Origin: AP-15 sp963772295
Lineage (GTDB): Bacteria > Pseudomonadota > Alphaproteobacteria > ATCC43930 > CGMCC-115725
Assembly: GCA_963772295.1 (NCBI GenBank)
Contig: CAVYWO010000013.1
Location: forward strand, 1-64,000
Length of the DNA stretch: 64,000 nt
Direction: 5' to 3'
Shown: one piece after another, positions 49,841 to 58,581 of the stretch
How positions within the stretch are numbered: the first letter of the stretch is position 1
Layout of the letters: each line of letters opens with the position of its first letter
Notes under the pieces: model-generated
Seen by the model: only the letters and a program-made list of their open reading frames with translations
Databases searched by the model: none
Told to the model about the DNA's origin: nothing
Made by a program: the position numbers and the translations under genes

Positions 49841-49850
49841 CGGCGCCCCT

Positions 49851-50777
49851 TCAGATGCCGTCGACGCCCAGCGCCCAGCGCCGCGCGATCTGATGGCCGA
49901 TCGCCAGCGGCGGCGGCAAGGTCGCGACCCCCGGTATCGGGCGGTCGGATTGCGAGCGCGCGACCATCCGGCGCACCTCGTCGCGCTCGAACCAGCAGGC
50001 TTCGGCCAGCTCCTCGGGATCGACCGTGATCGCCTCGCTCAGCGCCTCGGCGAGCATGCCGACCATCAAGGTCGACGGGAATGGCCAGGGCTGCGAGGCG
50101 AGGTAGCGCACCCGCCCGACCCGGATTCCCGATTCCTCGAAGACTTCGCGGCGCACCGCCTCTTCCAGGGTCTCCCCCGGCTCGACAAAGCCGGCAAGAC
50201 ACGAATAGCGGGTGCCGACGCGGCGCCGGTTGCGGCCCAAGAGACACCGTTCGCCGTTGACCGCGAGCATGATCACGACCGGATCGACGCGCGGATGATG
50301 CTGCGCCCGGCAATGCGGGCAGTGCCGGACCCAGCCGCCCGACGCGAGGTTGCTGGCGGTGCCGCATTGGGCGCAGTAGCGATGCCGGGCATGCCAGTCG
50401 ATCACCGCCCGCGCCTCGGCGAGGATCGCCGCCTCGCCGCCGGCGATCGACGCCGCGAGGGTACGGACATCGACCGTCGCCGCGTCCGCCTCCGGCTCTC
50501 CCTCGCCGGCGCCGGCGTCGAGCGCGAAATGGGCGCGCCCGTCGCCGATGCCGAGCAGGACGAGGGTGGCGCCGTCATCGATCAGCCGCCGCCAGCTGGC
50601 CACCGGCTGCCAGTCGAGCGCCGTCGCCGGACCGTTGCGCACGCGCGGCTTCAGCTCGTGCAACGGCAGCACCCGGGTGGCGGGATCCTGCAACAGCGAC
50701 CGGATCCAATCGGCGTCGGTTCGACGCTGGGCGGCGCGGTCGAGAGGGTTTCCGGCAAAAGTGTAGATTTCTTCCAT
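49851..50777 (-). CDS. nudC: NADH pyrophosphatase / NAD-RNA decapping NUDIX
   Basis: 308 aa from MEEIYTFAGNPLDRAAQRRT. Zinc site: YCAQCGTAS with HCPHCRAQHHPRVDP. Nudix box: GFVEPGETLEEAVRREVFEE then SGI. The NADH-specific SQPWPFPSTLMVG follows it. Cleaves NADH to NMNH and AMP and, in known members, removes NAD caps from RNA. Start chosen at 50777 because upstream sequence belongs to the next gene. Confidence 0.93.
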   Translation of the reverse strand: MEEIYTFAGNPLDRAAQRRTDADWIRSLLQDPATRVLPLHELKPRVRNGPATALDWQPVASWRRLIDDGATLVLLGIGDGRAHFALDAGAGEGEPEADAATVDVRTLAASIAGGEAAILAEARAVIDWHARHRYCAQCGTASNLASGGWVRHCPHCRAQHHPRVDPVVIMLAVNGERCLLGRNRRRVGTRYSCLAGFVEPGETLEEAVRREVFEESGIRVGRVRYLASQPWPFPSTLMVGMLAEALSEAITVDPEELAEACWFERDEVRRMVARSQSDRPIPGVATLPPPLAIGHQIARRWALGVDGI

Positions 50778-50799
50778 TGCCGTCGGCTTCGGCCCGCCG

Positions 50800-51753
50800 C
50801 TAGCGCTGCGGATCGTCCGGCGACGGCGGATCGCGGCCGAGCGCCTCGGCGAGGCGCTTCTCGTCGACCCGGATCTCGACGCCGGCACGCTCCTCTTGCA
50901 GCAGCATCGGCGAGCGCGAGTTGCGCTCGCCCCAGCCCCGGTTGAGCGCCTCGGAAAGCTCGGCCAGCGCCAGATTGGCGATCCGCATCGGCACGTTGAA
51001 GTCGCGCCCGAGCTGGGTCACCAGGCTCATATCCTTGTGGGCAAGCCGCAGCGCGAAGGCGGCCGGCTCGAATTTGCCGGGCAGAAACTGGTCGATCAGC
51101 CCGTCGAAGCTCCGCCGGCGGCCGCCGGCGCCGTCGCGCACCGCTTCCCACAGCAGCAGCGGCTCGACCCCGGCCTTGACGCCGACGGTGAACATCTCGG
51201 CGAGGGCCGTCTGGATGCAGTAGCCGGCGCCGTTGTGCACGAGCTTGGCGACCGAGCCCGCGCCGATCGGGCCGACATAGCGCGCCTTGTCGCCGATCGC
51301 GTCGAGCACGCTTTTGTGGCGGTTGAAGATCTGCTCGTCGCCCCCGACCCAGAGGGCGAGCTTGCCGGTGCGCGCGCCGCGTGGTCCGCCGCTGACCGGC
51401 GCATCGAGCATGTAGGCATGGCGCTCGGCGAAGGCGGCGCTGATCTTGCGCACCAGGGTCGGCGAGTTGGTCGACAGATCGAAATAGGCCTTGCCGCGGC
51501 TGATGCCGGAGAGGAGCCCGTTGTCGCCGAGCGCCACCGCTTCGACCTCGGGCGGCCCCGGGAGCGAGGTGAACACCAGCTCGGCGGCCTCGGCGACCGC
51601 GCGCGGCGTCTCGGCCCACAAGGCGCCCTTGCCGAGACAGGGTTCGGCCGCGGCGCGGCGCAGATCGTGCACGACGAGTTCATGGCCCGCCTTCTGCAGG
51701 TTGGCGGCCATCCCGGAACCCATCATCCCCAAGCCGATGAACCCGATCTTCAT
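50800..51753 (-). CDS. 3-hydroxyisobutyrate dehydrogenase-like NAD(P) oxidoreductase
   Basis: 317 aa. N-terminal MKIGFIGLGMMGSGMAANLQ (cofactor), FTSLPGPPEVEAV, FDLSTNSPTLV, the substrate loop DAPVSGGPRGARTG, and the catalytic Lys region GAGSVAKLVHNGAGY. C-terminal helical domain with LAHKDMSLVTQLGRDFNVPM. Beta-hydroxyacid dehydrogenase family. Same strand as the CMD gene upstream, 36 bp apart. Confidence 0.9.
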   Translation of the reverse strand: MKIGFIGLGMMGSGMAANLQKAGHELVVHDLRRAAAEPCLGKGALWAETPRAVAEAAELVFTSLPGPPEVEAVALGDNGLLSGISRGKAYFDLSTNSPTLVRKISAAFAERHAYMLDAPVSGGPRGARTGKLALWVGGDEQIFNRHKSVLDAIGDKARYVGPIGAGSVAKLVHNGAGYCIQTALAEMFTVGVKAGVEPLLLWEAVRDGAGGRRRSFDGLIDQFLPGKFEPAAFALRLAHKDMSLVTQLGRDFNVPMRIANLALAELSEALNRGWGERNSRSPMLLQEERAGVEIRVDEKRLAEALGRDPPSPDDPQR

Positions 51754-51789
51754 CGCGCCCTCCTCTCTGGTCTCGGTATCGGGTGGCTC

Positions 51790-52104
51790 TTAGAGCACGT
51801 CCTTGGCGACGAGTGCCGCGGTCATCGCCGCCGGCCAGCCGGCATAGAAGGCGAGGTGGGTGATGATCTCGCCGATCTCGTCCTTGGTGACGCCGTTGTC
51901 GAGGGCCCGCTGCAGATGGCCGACCAGCTGCTTTTCGCGGCCGAGCGCGATCAGGGTCGCGCAGGTGATCAGGCTGCGGTCGCGCTTGGACAGTTGGGGG
52001 CGCTCCCAGACATCGCCGAACAACACCTTCTCGCTCAGATCGATGAGTTTTGGCACGACGTGGCGGACCTGCTCGCGGGCGGTGGAGGGTTGCGATTGCG
52101 CCAT
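51790..52104 (-). CDS. carboxymuconolactone decarboxylase-family protein
   Basis: 104 aa. The AhpD-like fold is shown by LSKRDRSLITCATLIALGRE, QLVGHLQRALDNGVTKDEIG and IITHLAFYAGWPAAMTAA. The conserved Cys and His positions are kept. Members act as decarboxylases or peroxidase-like proteins; the role here is unclear. First gene of a minus-strand run. A divergent promoter is presumably shared with the amidohydrolase at 52306. Confidence 0.88.
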   Translation of the reverse strand: MAQSQPSTAREQVRHVVPKLIDLSEKVLFGDVWERPQLSKRDRSLITCATLIALGREKQLVGHLQRALDNGVTKDEIGEIITHLAFYAGWPAAMTAALVAKDVL

Positions 52105-52305
52105 GGCTTTCTCCTTATCGATGGTTGCGCGGCCTTGCGAGAAGCATCCAAACCTAGCACGCGGCCCGGGCCGGCAACCAGATTTCGCGCGGCGACGGGC
52201 ATGCGTCGGCGCGATGTCGGCAATGCGGGGCGGCAGCACTGCCGCGGTTTGACAGGGGACCGGCTCTCTCCTAGGGTTTCGGCCGATCTGCCTGAGGAGA
52301 ACAAG

Positions 52306-53757
52306 ATGAGCGCCCATCGACCCGAAGAGGTCCATAAAAAGCTCGGCCATCCGGTCATCGACGGCGACGGGCATTGGCTCGAATACGCGCCGGTCTTCGC
52401 CGAAAAGATCCGCAAGGCGGTCGGCGACAGAGGGGCGAACGGGTTTCTCGCGGCCCAGCGGCGCATTCCCGAGTCGCTGTCGTTGAGCGCCGCCGAGCGC
52501 CAACGCCGCGGGATCGCGATGGAGGGCAATTGGGGGCGGCAATCGACCAATACCCGCGACCGCGCGACGGCGATGCTGCCAAGGATGCTCTACGACCGGC
52601 TCGACGAGCTCGGCATCGATTTCGGCGTGATCTACCCGACCGCCGGGCTCAGCCTCCCGCGCATCGCCGATGACGAGACCCGGCGGGCCGTCATCCGCGG
52701 TTTCAACAGCGTCACCGCCGATTATTTCCGCGGGCTCGAAGACCGGCTGACCCCGGCCGCGGTGATCCCGATGCACACGCCCGGGGAGGCGATCGTCGAG
52801 CTCGAATTCGTCACCCGCGAACTCGGCGCCAAGGTCTGCATGTTCGGCAGCGGCATTCGCCGCCCCCTGCCGGTCGATCCCGATGACGCGCCTCCGCGCC
52901 GGCTCGATCAGCTCGGCATCGACAGCGAACACGATTACAACCCGGTCTGGGAGAGCTGTCGCAAGCTCAAGGTCGCCCCGACCTTTCATACCGGCGGGCG
53001 CAGCTATGGCGAGCGCAACTCGCCGTCGAACTTCACCTTCAACCATATCGGCCACTTCGCGGCGGCCGGCCACAACGTCGCCAAAGCGTTGTTCCTGGGC
53101 GGCGTCACCCGGCGTTTTCCCGATCTGCGCTTCGCCTTCCTCGAGGGCGGCGTCGGCTGGGGCTGCCAGCTCTTCTGCGACCTCGTCGAGCATTGGGCGC
53201 GGCGCGGCGCCAAGGGGCTCGCCTATATGGACCCGAGCAAGCTCGACCGGCCGCTCTTGCGCCGCTATGTCGACCAATACGGATATGCCGACGTCGCCGC
53301 CGAATTGGACAGGCGCGATGGCTGGCCGTCGCGCGAGGAGGACGAGCTGACGGGCGGCGTCCCGCTCGACGATTATGCGCCGTGCCGGATCGAAAAGAAG
53401 CGGGACTGGATCGATCTCTACGCCAAGCCCTATTATTTCGGCTGCGAGGCGGACGACCGGATGAATGCGGTTGCGTTCGGCAGGGCGATGCCGTTCGGGG
53501 CCCGGATCAATGCGATCTTCAGCTCGGATATCGGGCATTTCGACGTGCCCGACATGCTGATGCCATTGCCCGAGGCCTATGAGCTGGTCGAGGACGGGCT
53601 GATCGGCGCCGCCGATTTCCGCGACTTCGCCTTTGCCAACGCGGTCCGGCTGTGGGGCACGCAGAACCCCGATTTCTTTGCCGGTACGCGCATTGCCAAG
53701 GAGGCGGCCGCGGTCTTGGCCGAGCCGCAGCCGGAGCTGCAGGCCGCGGCGGAGTAA
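52306..53757 (+). CDS. amidohydrolase-family metal hydrolase/decarboxylase
   Basis: 483 aa, amidohydrolase-2 type. N-terminal VIDGDGHWLEYAPVFAEKIR replaces the usual D-x-D-x-H-x-x-E with the same His and Glu. Central IYPTAGLSLP and TFHTGGRSYGERNSPSNFTF; C-terminal metal Asp in IFSSDIGHFDVPDMLMPLPE. Family includes decarboxylases of aromatic acids and hydrolases of polyketide-like compounds. ATG at 52306 follows TGAGGAGAA. Upstream and divergent: the CMD gene. Confidence 0.87.
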   Translation: MSAHRPEEVHKKLGHPVIDGDGHWLEYAPVFAEKIRKAVGDRGANGFLAAQRRIPESLSLSAAERQRRGIAMEGNWGRQSTNTRDRATAMLPRMLYDRLDELGIDFGVIYPTAGLSLPRIADDETRRAVIRGFNSVTADYFRGLEDRLTPAAVIPMHTPGEAIVELEFVTRELGAKVCMFGSGIRRPLPVDPDDAPPRRLDQLGIDSEHDYNPVWESCRKLKVAPTFHTGGRSYGERNSPSNFTFNHIGHFAAAGHNVAKALFLGGVTRRFPDLRFAFLEGGVGWGCQLFCDLVEHWARRGAKGLAYMDPSKLDRPLLRRYVDQYGYADVAAELDRRDGWPSREEDELTGGVPLDDYAPCRIEKKRDWIDLYAKPYYFGCEADDRMNAVAFGRAMPFGARINAIFSSDIGHFDVPDMLMPLPEAYELVEDGLIGAADFRDFAFANAVRLWGTQNPDFFAGTRIAKEAAAVLAEPQPELQAAAE

Positions 53758-53791
53758 TCGGGCAAGATCGCCACCGGCCGGCGTCCAACAT

Positions 53792-54186
53792 CCCCTTGCC
53801 CGGCCTTGTGCCGGGCATCCACGCCTTGTTGCCGCGAGCCAGGCGCTCGATCACACTCGTCGCGATGGGCGGCTGGGTCTACATCATGACAAACCGACGT
53901 AACGGTACGCTTTACGTCGGAGCCACCGCCGATCTCGCCCGGCGAGTGTCGGAGCATCGAGCCGAGGTCGCAGACGGCTTCACTGAGCGCTACGGGCTGA
54001 AGCGGGTCGTCCATGTCGAGCAATACGATGACATTCTTGCCGCAAAGCAACGCGAACACAATATGAAGCATTGGCCGCGGGCGTGGAAGGTCCGGCTCAT
54101 TCACCGAGAGAACCCGGATTGGGACGATTTATTCGATCGCCTGCTTTGAAGACGTGGATGGCCGGGACGAGCCCGGCCAAGGGGCT
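53792..54186. mobile_element. GIY-YIG cassette bounded by inverted REP-like hairpins
   Basis: Left end 53792-53828: CCCCTTGCCCGGC, loop CTTGT, GCCGGGC, ATCCACGCCTT. Right end 54149-54186 in the opposite orientation: AAGACGTGGAT, GGCCGGG, ACGAG, CCCGGCC, AAGGGG. Each end is itself a hairpin; together they are inverted copies. The only gene inside is the GIY-YIG nuclease, whose stop touches the right end. Confidence 0.6.
53865..54149 (+). CDS. small GIY-YIG endonuclease-like protein
   Basis: 94 aa: MGGWVYIMTNRRNGTLYVGA. VYI and YVG are the two strands of the GIY-YIG motif. Arg in DLARRVSEHR and the conserved Glu in AAKQREHNMKHWPRAWK complete the active site, ending NPDWDDLFDRLL. The family (COG2827) is often present in many near-identical copies in alphaproteobacteria. 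A longer frame begins at 53652 in the previous gene and is not used. Confidence 0.85.
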   Translation: MGGWVYIMTNRRNGTLYVGATADLARRVSEHRAEVADGFTERYGLKRVVHVEQYDDILAAKQREHNMKHWPRAWKVRLIHRENPDWDDLFDRLL

Positions 54187-54255
54187 TCTCATTAGCCTCG
54201 CGGTCAAAGATGGTCTCCGCTATGCTCGGCGCCTGTTAACGAATGGGAGGACGAA

Positions 54256-55023
54256 ATGGCCGGATTGCTCGACGGAAAAGCGGCGCTGATCACTGGTGCT
54301 GGCGGCGCGATCGGGCGCGCCACGGCGCTCGCCTTCGCCCGCGAAGGCGGCCGGGTCGCCGCCGCCGACCTCGCGGCGGACGCGGCGCGGGAAACGGTGG
54401 CGCTGATCAATGCCAAGGGCGGACAGGCGTTGGCACTCTCCGGCGAAGTGGCGAGCGACGCCGCGGTCAAGGCAATGGTCGCCGCTGCGGTCGCCGCCTT
54501 CGGCCGGCTCGATTGCGCCTTCAACAATGCCGGGATTGCCGGCTGGCAGGTCGAGGCCGCGGGCCAGAAGACCGCCGAGTGGTCGGAAGCGGCGTTCGAC
54601 CGGATGATCGCGGTCAATCTCAAGGGCGTGTGGCTGTGCATGAAGCACGAGATCGTGCAGATGCTGGCCCAGGGCGGCGGCGCCATCGTCAATACCGCCT
54701 CGATCGCCGGCCTCGCCGGCCTGCCGACCTCGTCCGCCTATGTCGCCGCCAAGCACGGCGTCGTCGGACTGACCAGGACCGCCGCGATCGAATATGCCGA
54801 GGCCGGCATCCGGGTCAACGCGGTCTGCCCCGGTTTCATCCGGACCCCGATGACCGCGCCGATGTCGGCGCAGCGCACCGAGGCGGTGATGGCGCAGACC
54901 CCGGCCGGGAGAAAGGGCGAGCCCGAGGAGATCGCCGAGATGGTCGTCTGGCTCCTTTCCGCGCGCGCAAGCTATGTCAGCGGTGCCGCCTACAATGTCG
55001 ACGGCGGCTGGATGGCGGGGTGA
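54256..55023 (+). CDS. SDR-family oxidoreductase (FabG-like)
   Basis: 255 aa. AALITGAGGAIGRATALAFA (cofactor), CAFNNAGIAG, IVNTASIAGLAGLPTSSAYV (Ser, Tyr), AAKHGVVGLTRTAAIEYAEA (Lys), then VNAVCPGFIRTPM and AYNVDGGWMAG. Classical SDR. It lies 36 bp upstream of the molybdenum hydroxylase on the same strand and may act on the same compound. Ribosome site GGGAGGACG before the ATG. Confidence 0.9.
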   Translation: MAGLLDGKAALITGAGGAIGRATALAFAREGGRVAAADLAADAARETVALINAKGGQALALSGEVASDAAVKAMVAAAVAAFGRLDCAFNNAGIAGWQVEAAGQKTAEWSEAAFDRMIAVNLKGVWLCMKHEIVQMLAQGGGAIVNTASIAGLAGLPTSSAYVAAKHGVVGLTRTAAIEYAEAGIRVNAVCPGFIRTPMTAPMSAQRTEAVMAQTPAGRKGEPEEIAEMVVWLLSARASYVSGAAYNVDGGWMAG

Positions 55024-55059
55024 GGCACTCCCCTCCCGGGGGGAGCGGGTGGGGGTGGG

Positions 55060-57384
55060 GTGATGGGCGAATTCGCGCTGGGCCAGCCGGTACCGCGCTT
55101 CGAGGACCCGCGCCTGTTGCGCGGCGGCGGCCGCTATGTCGACGACATGGTCTTGCCGCGCATGGTCTGGGGCCATGTGCTGCGCTCGCCCTATGCGCAT
55201 GCCCGGATCCGCGGCCTCGACACCAGGGCGGCGAGGGCTTCGCCGGGGGTGCTGGCGGTCCTGACCGGCGCCGATTGGCAGGCCTCCGGCTGGGGCGACC
55301 TGCCGGTGCCGAAGGGGCTCCGGCTGCGCGACGGCCGGCCCGCGCCGCACCCGCGCTTTCCGGCGCTGGTCGCGGACCGGGTGCGCTGGGTCGGCGATTA
55401 CGTCGCCTTTGTCGTGGCGCTCACCCGCGAAGCGGCGGCCGATGCGGCCGAGCGGATCGCGGTCGATTACGAGCCGCTGCCGGCGATCGCTTCGACCGCG
55501 GGCGCGGTCGAGCCGGGGGCCGCCCGCGTCTGGGACGAATGCCCTGACAATATCGCATTCTTTCACGCCGAGGGCGACGCCGAGGCGGTCGAGGCCGCGA
55601 TCTCGCGCGCCGCGCATGTCGTGCGCCGCCGCCTCGCCGTCAACCGGGTGACGGCGGCGGCGATGGAGCCGCGCGGCGCCATCGGCGACTACAATGCGGC
55701 GGAGGACCGCTGGACGATCTACACGACCCTGCAGCGCACCCACGGCTACCGCGCCGAGCTGGCGGGCCAAGTCTTGCGCGTGCCGGAAAGCCGGGTGCGC
55801 GTCGTCGCCGGCGACATCGGCGGTAGTTTCGGCATGAAATCGGCGCTCTACAACGAGGTCGCCCTGGTCCTCTTGGCCGCGAAGACGGTCGGGCGTCCGG
55901 TCAAATGGACCAGCACCCGCAGCGAAGCGTTCCTGAGCGACGCGCAAGCGCGCGACCACGTCTGCGACGCCGAGCTGGCGCCCGATGCCGACGGCCGTTT
56001 CCTCGGCTTGCGGGTGCGCACGATCTCGGCGGTCGGCGCCTATCCGCAGACGGGCTCAAACATGTTCGTGATGAACCTCGGCACCTTGGCCGGCGTCTAC
56101 CGCACCCCGGCGGTGCGCGCCGAGGTGACCGCGGTCTACACCCACACCAACCCGATGCGGCCCTATCGCGGCAACGGCCGGCCCGAATTCGCCTACGTCA
56201 TCGAGCGGATGGTCGACGAGGCGGCGCGCGAGCTCGGCATCGACGCGATCGAATTGCGCCGCCGCAATCTGATCCCGCCCGAGGCGATGCCGTTCAAATC
56301 GGGGCTGACCTTTACCTATGATTGCGGCGAATTCGAGAAGAACCTCGACCTGGCGTTGCGGCTCGCCGATGCCGCCGGTTTCGCAGAGCGCCGCGCGGTC
56401 TCGCTGGGCCGCGGCAGGCTGCGCGGGCTCGGCCTCTCGAACACGATCGAGCGCGCGGCGGCGGGGGGCTTCGAGGCGGCCGAGATCCGTTTCGACCGCA
56501 CCGGCACGGCGACCCTGCTCTCCGGCTCGGTCAGCCAGGGCCAGGGCCACGAGACGGTCTACAAGCAGCTCTTGTGCGACCGCCTCGGCATCGACCCCCA
56601 ACTCGTCCATTACCTGCAGGGCGATACCGACAAGGTCGCGATCGGCGAGGGCACCGGCGGCTCGCGCTCGGCCGCACTCGGCGGCTCCGCCGTCCATCTC
56701 GCCACCGAGCGGATCCTCGGCAAGGCGCGGACGATCGCCGCCCACCTCCTCGGCAGCACCGCCGAAGAGGTCAAATTCGCCGACGGGCTGTTCACCGCAC
56801 CCCGCTCCAATCGGGCCCTGACGATCGGCGAGGTCGCGGCCCAATCCTGCGACCCGGAGAACCTGCCCGACGGCATCGAGCCGGGCCTGATCGCCGGCGC
56901 CGTCTTTACCGCGAAGGAGCAGAACTTCCCGAACGGCGTGCACGTCTGCGAGCTGGAGATCGACCCCGAAACCGGCGCCGTCGAGATTTTGCGCTACAGC
57001 GTCGTCGACGATGTCGGCACGGTGCTGAACCCGCTCCTGCTCGAAGGCCAGATCCTGGGCGGCATCGCCCAGGGCCTCGGCCAGGTGCTGTTGGAGGACA
57101 TCCGCTTCGACGCTTCCGGCCAGCTCTTGACCGGCTCGTTCATGGATTACGCGATGCCGCGCGCCGATCTCTTCTCGCCCTTCGCCTGCGCCAACAACCC
57201 GGTGCCGACCAAGACCAACCCGCTCGGCGTCAAGGGTGCGGGCGAAGCGGGTGCCGTCGGCGCCATGCCGGCGGTCGGCAACGCGCTCGTCGACGCGCTC
57301 GCCCCGCTCGGCGTCCGCGACATCGCGATGCCGGCGACGCCGGAGCGGCTCTGGCGCGCGATCCGCGCCGCGCGGAATACTTAA
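55060..57384 (+). CDS. xanthine dehydrogenase/CoxL-superfamily large subunit, orphan
   Basis: 774 aa (GTG at 55060, or ATG at 55063). Molybdenum hydroxylase large subunit: VPRFEDPRLLRGGGRYVDDM at the start, the cofactor loop GGSFGMKSALYNEVAL, the active-site loop MRPYRGNGRPEFAYVIERM, GTGGSRSAALGGSAV, and the catalytic Glu in GVKGAGEAGAVG. The loop is not AYRCSFR, so it is not a form I CO dehydrogenase. No FAD or Fe-S subunit gene is adjacent. Substrate unknown. Confidence 0.85.
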   Translation: MMGEFALGQPVPRFEDPRLLRGGGRYVDDMVLPRMVWGHVLRSPYAHARIRGLDTRAARASPGVLAVLTGADWQASGWGDLPVPKGLRLRDGRPAPHPRFPALVADRVRWVGDYVAFVVALTREAAADAAERIAVDYEPLPAIASTAGAVEPGAARVWDECPDNIAFFHAEGDAEAVEAAISRAAHVVRRRLAVNRVTAAAMEPRGAIGDYNAAEDRWTIYTTLQRTHGYRAELAGQVLRVPESRVRVVAGDIGGSFGMKSALYNEVALVLLAAKTVGRPVKWTSTRSEAFLSDAQARDHVCDAELAPDADGRFLGLRVRTISAVGAYPQTGSNMFVMNLGTLAGVYRTPAVRAEVTAVYTHTNPMRPYRGNGRPEFAYVIERMVDEAARELGIDAIELRRRNLIPPEAMPFKSGLTFTYDCGEFEKNLDLALRLADAAGFAERRAVSLGRGRLRGLGLSNTIERAAAGGFEAAEIRFDRTGTATLLSGSVSQGQGHETVYKQLLCDRLGIDPQLVHYLQGDTDKVAIGEGTGGSRSAALGGSAVHLATERILGKARTIAAHLLGSTAEEVKFADGLFTAPRSNRALTIGEVAAQSCDPENLPDGIEPGLIAGAVFTAKEQNFPNGVHVCELEIDPETGAVEILRYSVVDDVGTVLNPLLLEGQILGGIAQGLGQVLLEDIRFDASGQLLTGSFMDYAMPRADLFSPFACANNPVPTKTNPLGVKGAGEAGAVGAMPAVGNALVDALAPLGVRDIAMPATPERLWRAIRAARNT

Positions 57385-57425
57385 CGGACCAACCATGATT
57401 TAACTCGGGATCGGTAGAAGGATCC

Positions 57426-57710
57426 TTAAGGGCCTGAGCGCTCGCCGTCGGCAGCACGCGCTGCCTCGGCAAATCCTTCGAGGTAGAAGTTCAACGGATC
57501 GGGACTGATTTTGGCGCCGATCGCAGCCGCTAACCTACGCGCTTGCAAGTCGTCAAGCCGGTAGCACAGAACCGCTTGGGGATCGTCGGCGCCGACGCTA
57601 GCAACTCGTTTCGCGTGTTCGAGCAAGCGATCGGGGATGTCGTATTCAACGGCTACGTGCCCGCTTGTGCGATCGTATCCGACGAGCCGATGAGTAATGC
57701 GATCGGTCAT
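57426..57710 (-). CDS. conserved hypothetical protein
   Basis: 94 aa, MTDRITHRLVGYDRTSGHVA, then VEYDIPDRLLEHAKRVA and DDPQAVLCYRLDDLQARRLA. Compact alpha/beta composition, seen as small hypothetical proteins in alphaproteobacteria. Converges with the molybdenum hydroxylase. No function can be given. Confidence 0.6.
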   Translation of the reverse strand: MTDRITHRLVGYDRTSGHVAVEYDIPDRLLEHAKRVASVGADDPQAVLCYRLDDLQARRLAAAIGAKISPDPLNFYLEGFAEAARAADGERSGP

Positions 57711-58159
57711 GGCTCAGTCCGTCGTGTTCGATCAGGTCGGGTTCTGCGCGCACCGGTCGTAGGATCGAACTCACCAAGATGACGACCGCGGCGTGACACT
57801 ACCCCTGTTTCCCTTTGCGTAAAGCCGCCCCGCAAACCGTTCACCCGCGCCCCCGGACGGCCGGCCCTGCAGGCCGGCGGAAATTGCGCTGGCGCCTCGC
57901 CCAACCGGCACAATTTCCCTGCCCGCAGGCAAAAAACAGCGAAGGGCGGCATTTGCGGCCGGCGCGGCACCTGGCAAGTCATTGCTTTCTCTGCATGGTT
58001 CCCGGCAGATTCCCTGACCGCGGAACAGGGAAATAATTCGGCGAAGCAACGAGCGGAATTTTCTCGAACAGCGAAATAACAGGCAAATCATCGGCGCCCT
58101 CGACTGTCGTGTAACCTTCGCTACTATAGCAATTATTATATTGACAATCAAGCACGAAT
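57711..58159. other. 450 bp intergenic with a GC hairpin and an A/T-rich right part
   Basis: No gene. 57851-57880 is a GC-rich hairpin (listed separately). 58050-58145 is markedly A/T-rich (CAATTATTATATTGACAATC); TTGACA at 58141 could be part of a promoter for the DUF5681 gene. Confidence 0.5.
57851..57880 (+). repeat. GC-rich hairpin related to insert B
   Basis: CCCCGGACGGCCGGCCCTG followed by CAGGCCGGCGG. The first 19 bases equal the complement of the 3' part of 47170-47204. Intergenic, so nothing is interrupted. Confidence 0.5.
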
Positions 58160-58576
58160 TTGCTATCGCTTTTCGATGGCACGAAAGAGAGCGAGGGCGG
58201 CCGCGCCGGCGATTACGCGGTCGGCTACGGCCGGCCGCCGCTGCACACGCGCTTCAAACCGGGGCAGTCCGGCAACCCGCGCGGCCGGCCGAAGGGCCCC
58301 AAGACCATCTTGAGGCTGCTGATCGAAGCGCTCGAGGAACGCACCGCGGTCACGACCGAGGACGGCAAGCGCCGCAGGATTGCCAAGCGCAAGCTCGGCT
58401 TGCGTCGGCTGGCCGACAAATTCGCCGGGGGCGATCCGAACGCGACCCGGATCGTGCTCGATCTCCTCTCTCAAGTCGAGCGGCGCACCCCGCCCGAGCC
58501 GGCCGCGCCGCCGCCGCTCACGGCCGCCGACAAGCTGGTCATCGACAATCTGCTGGCCCGGCTGCGGGCGCCCTGA
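58160..58576 (+). CDS. DUF5681 protein, upstream partner of terminase
   Basis: 138 aa from TTG. AGDYAVGYGRPPLHTRFKPG, QSGNPRGRPKGPKTILRLLI, then RKLGLRRLADKFAGGDPNAT. DUF5681 proteins lie before phage terminase genes and may have a small-terminase-like role (inference). The start is uncertain: the copy at 62398 begins with ATG at the equivalent place, and an ATG at 58179 is here one base out of frame. Confidence 0.75.
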   Translation: MLSLFDGTKESEGGRAGDYAVGYGRPPLHTRFKPGQSGNPRGRPKGPKTILRLLIEALEERTAVTTEDGKRRRIAKRKLGLRRLADKFAGGDPNATRIVLDLLSQVERRTPPEPAAPPPLTAADKLVIDNLLARLRAP

Positions 58577-58581
58577 GGGCG

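Noticed and set aside
55024..55059. G-rich stretch between the SDR and the molybdenum hydroxylase considered as a terminator
   Set aside because: No T-tract and the two genes are close and co-oriented; a weak hairpin at best.
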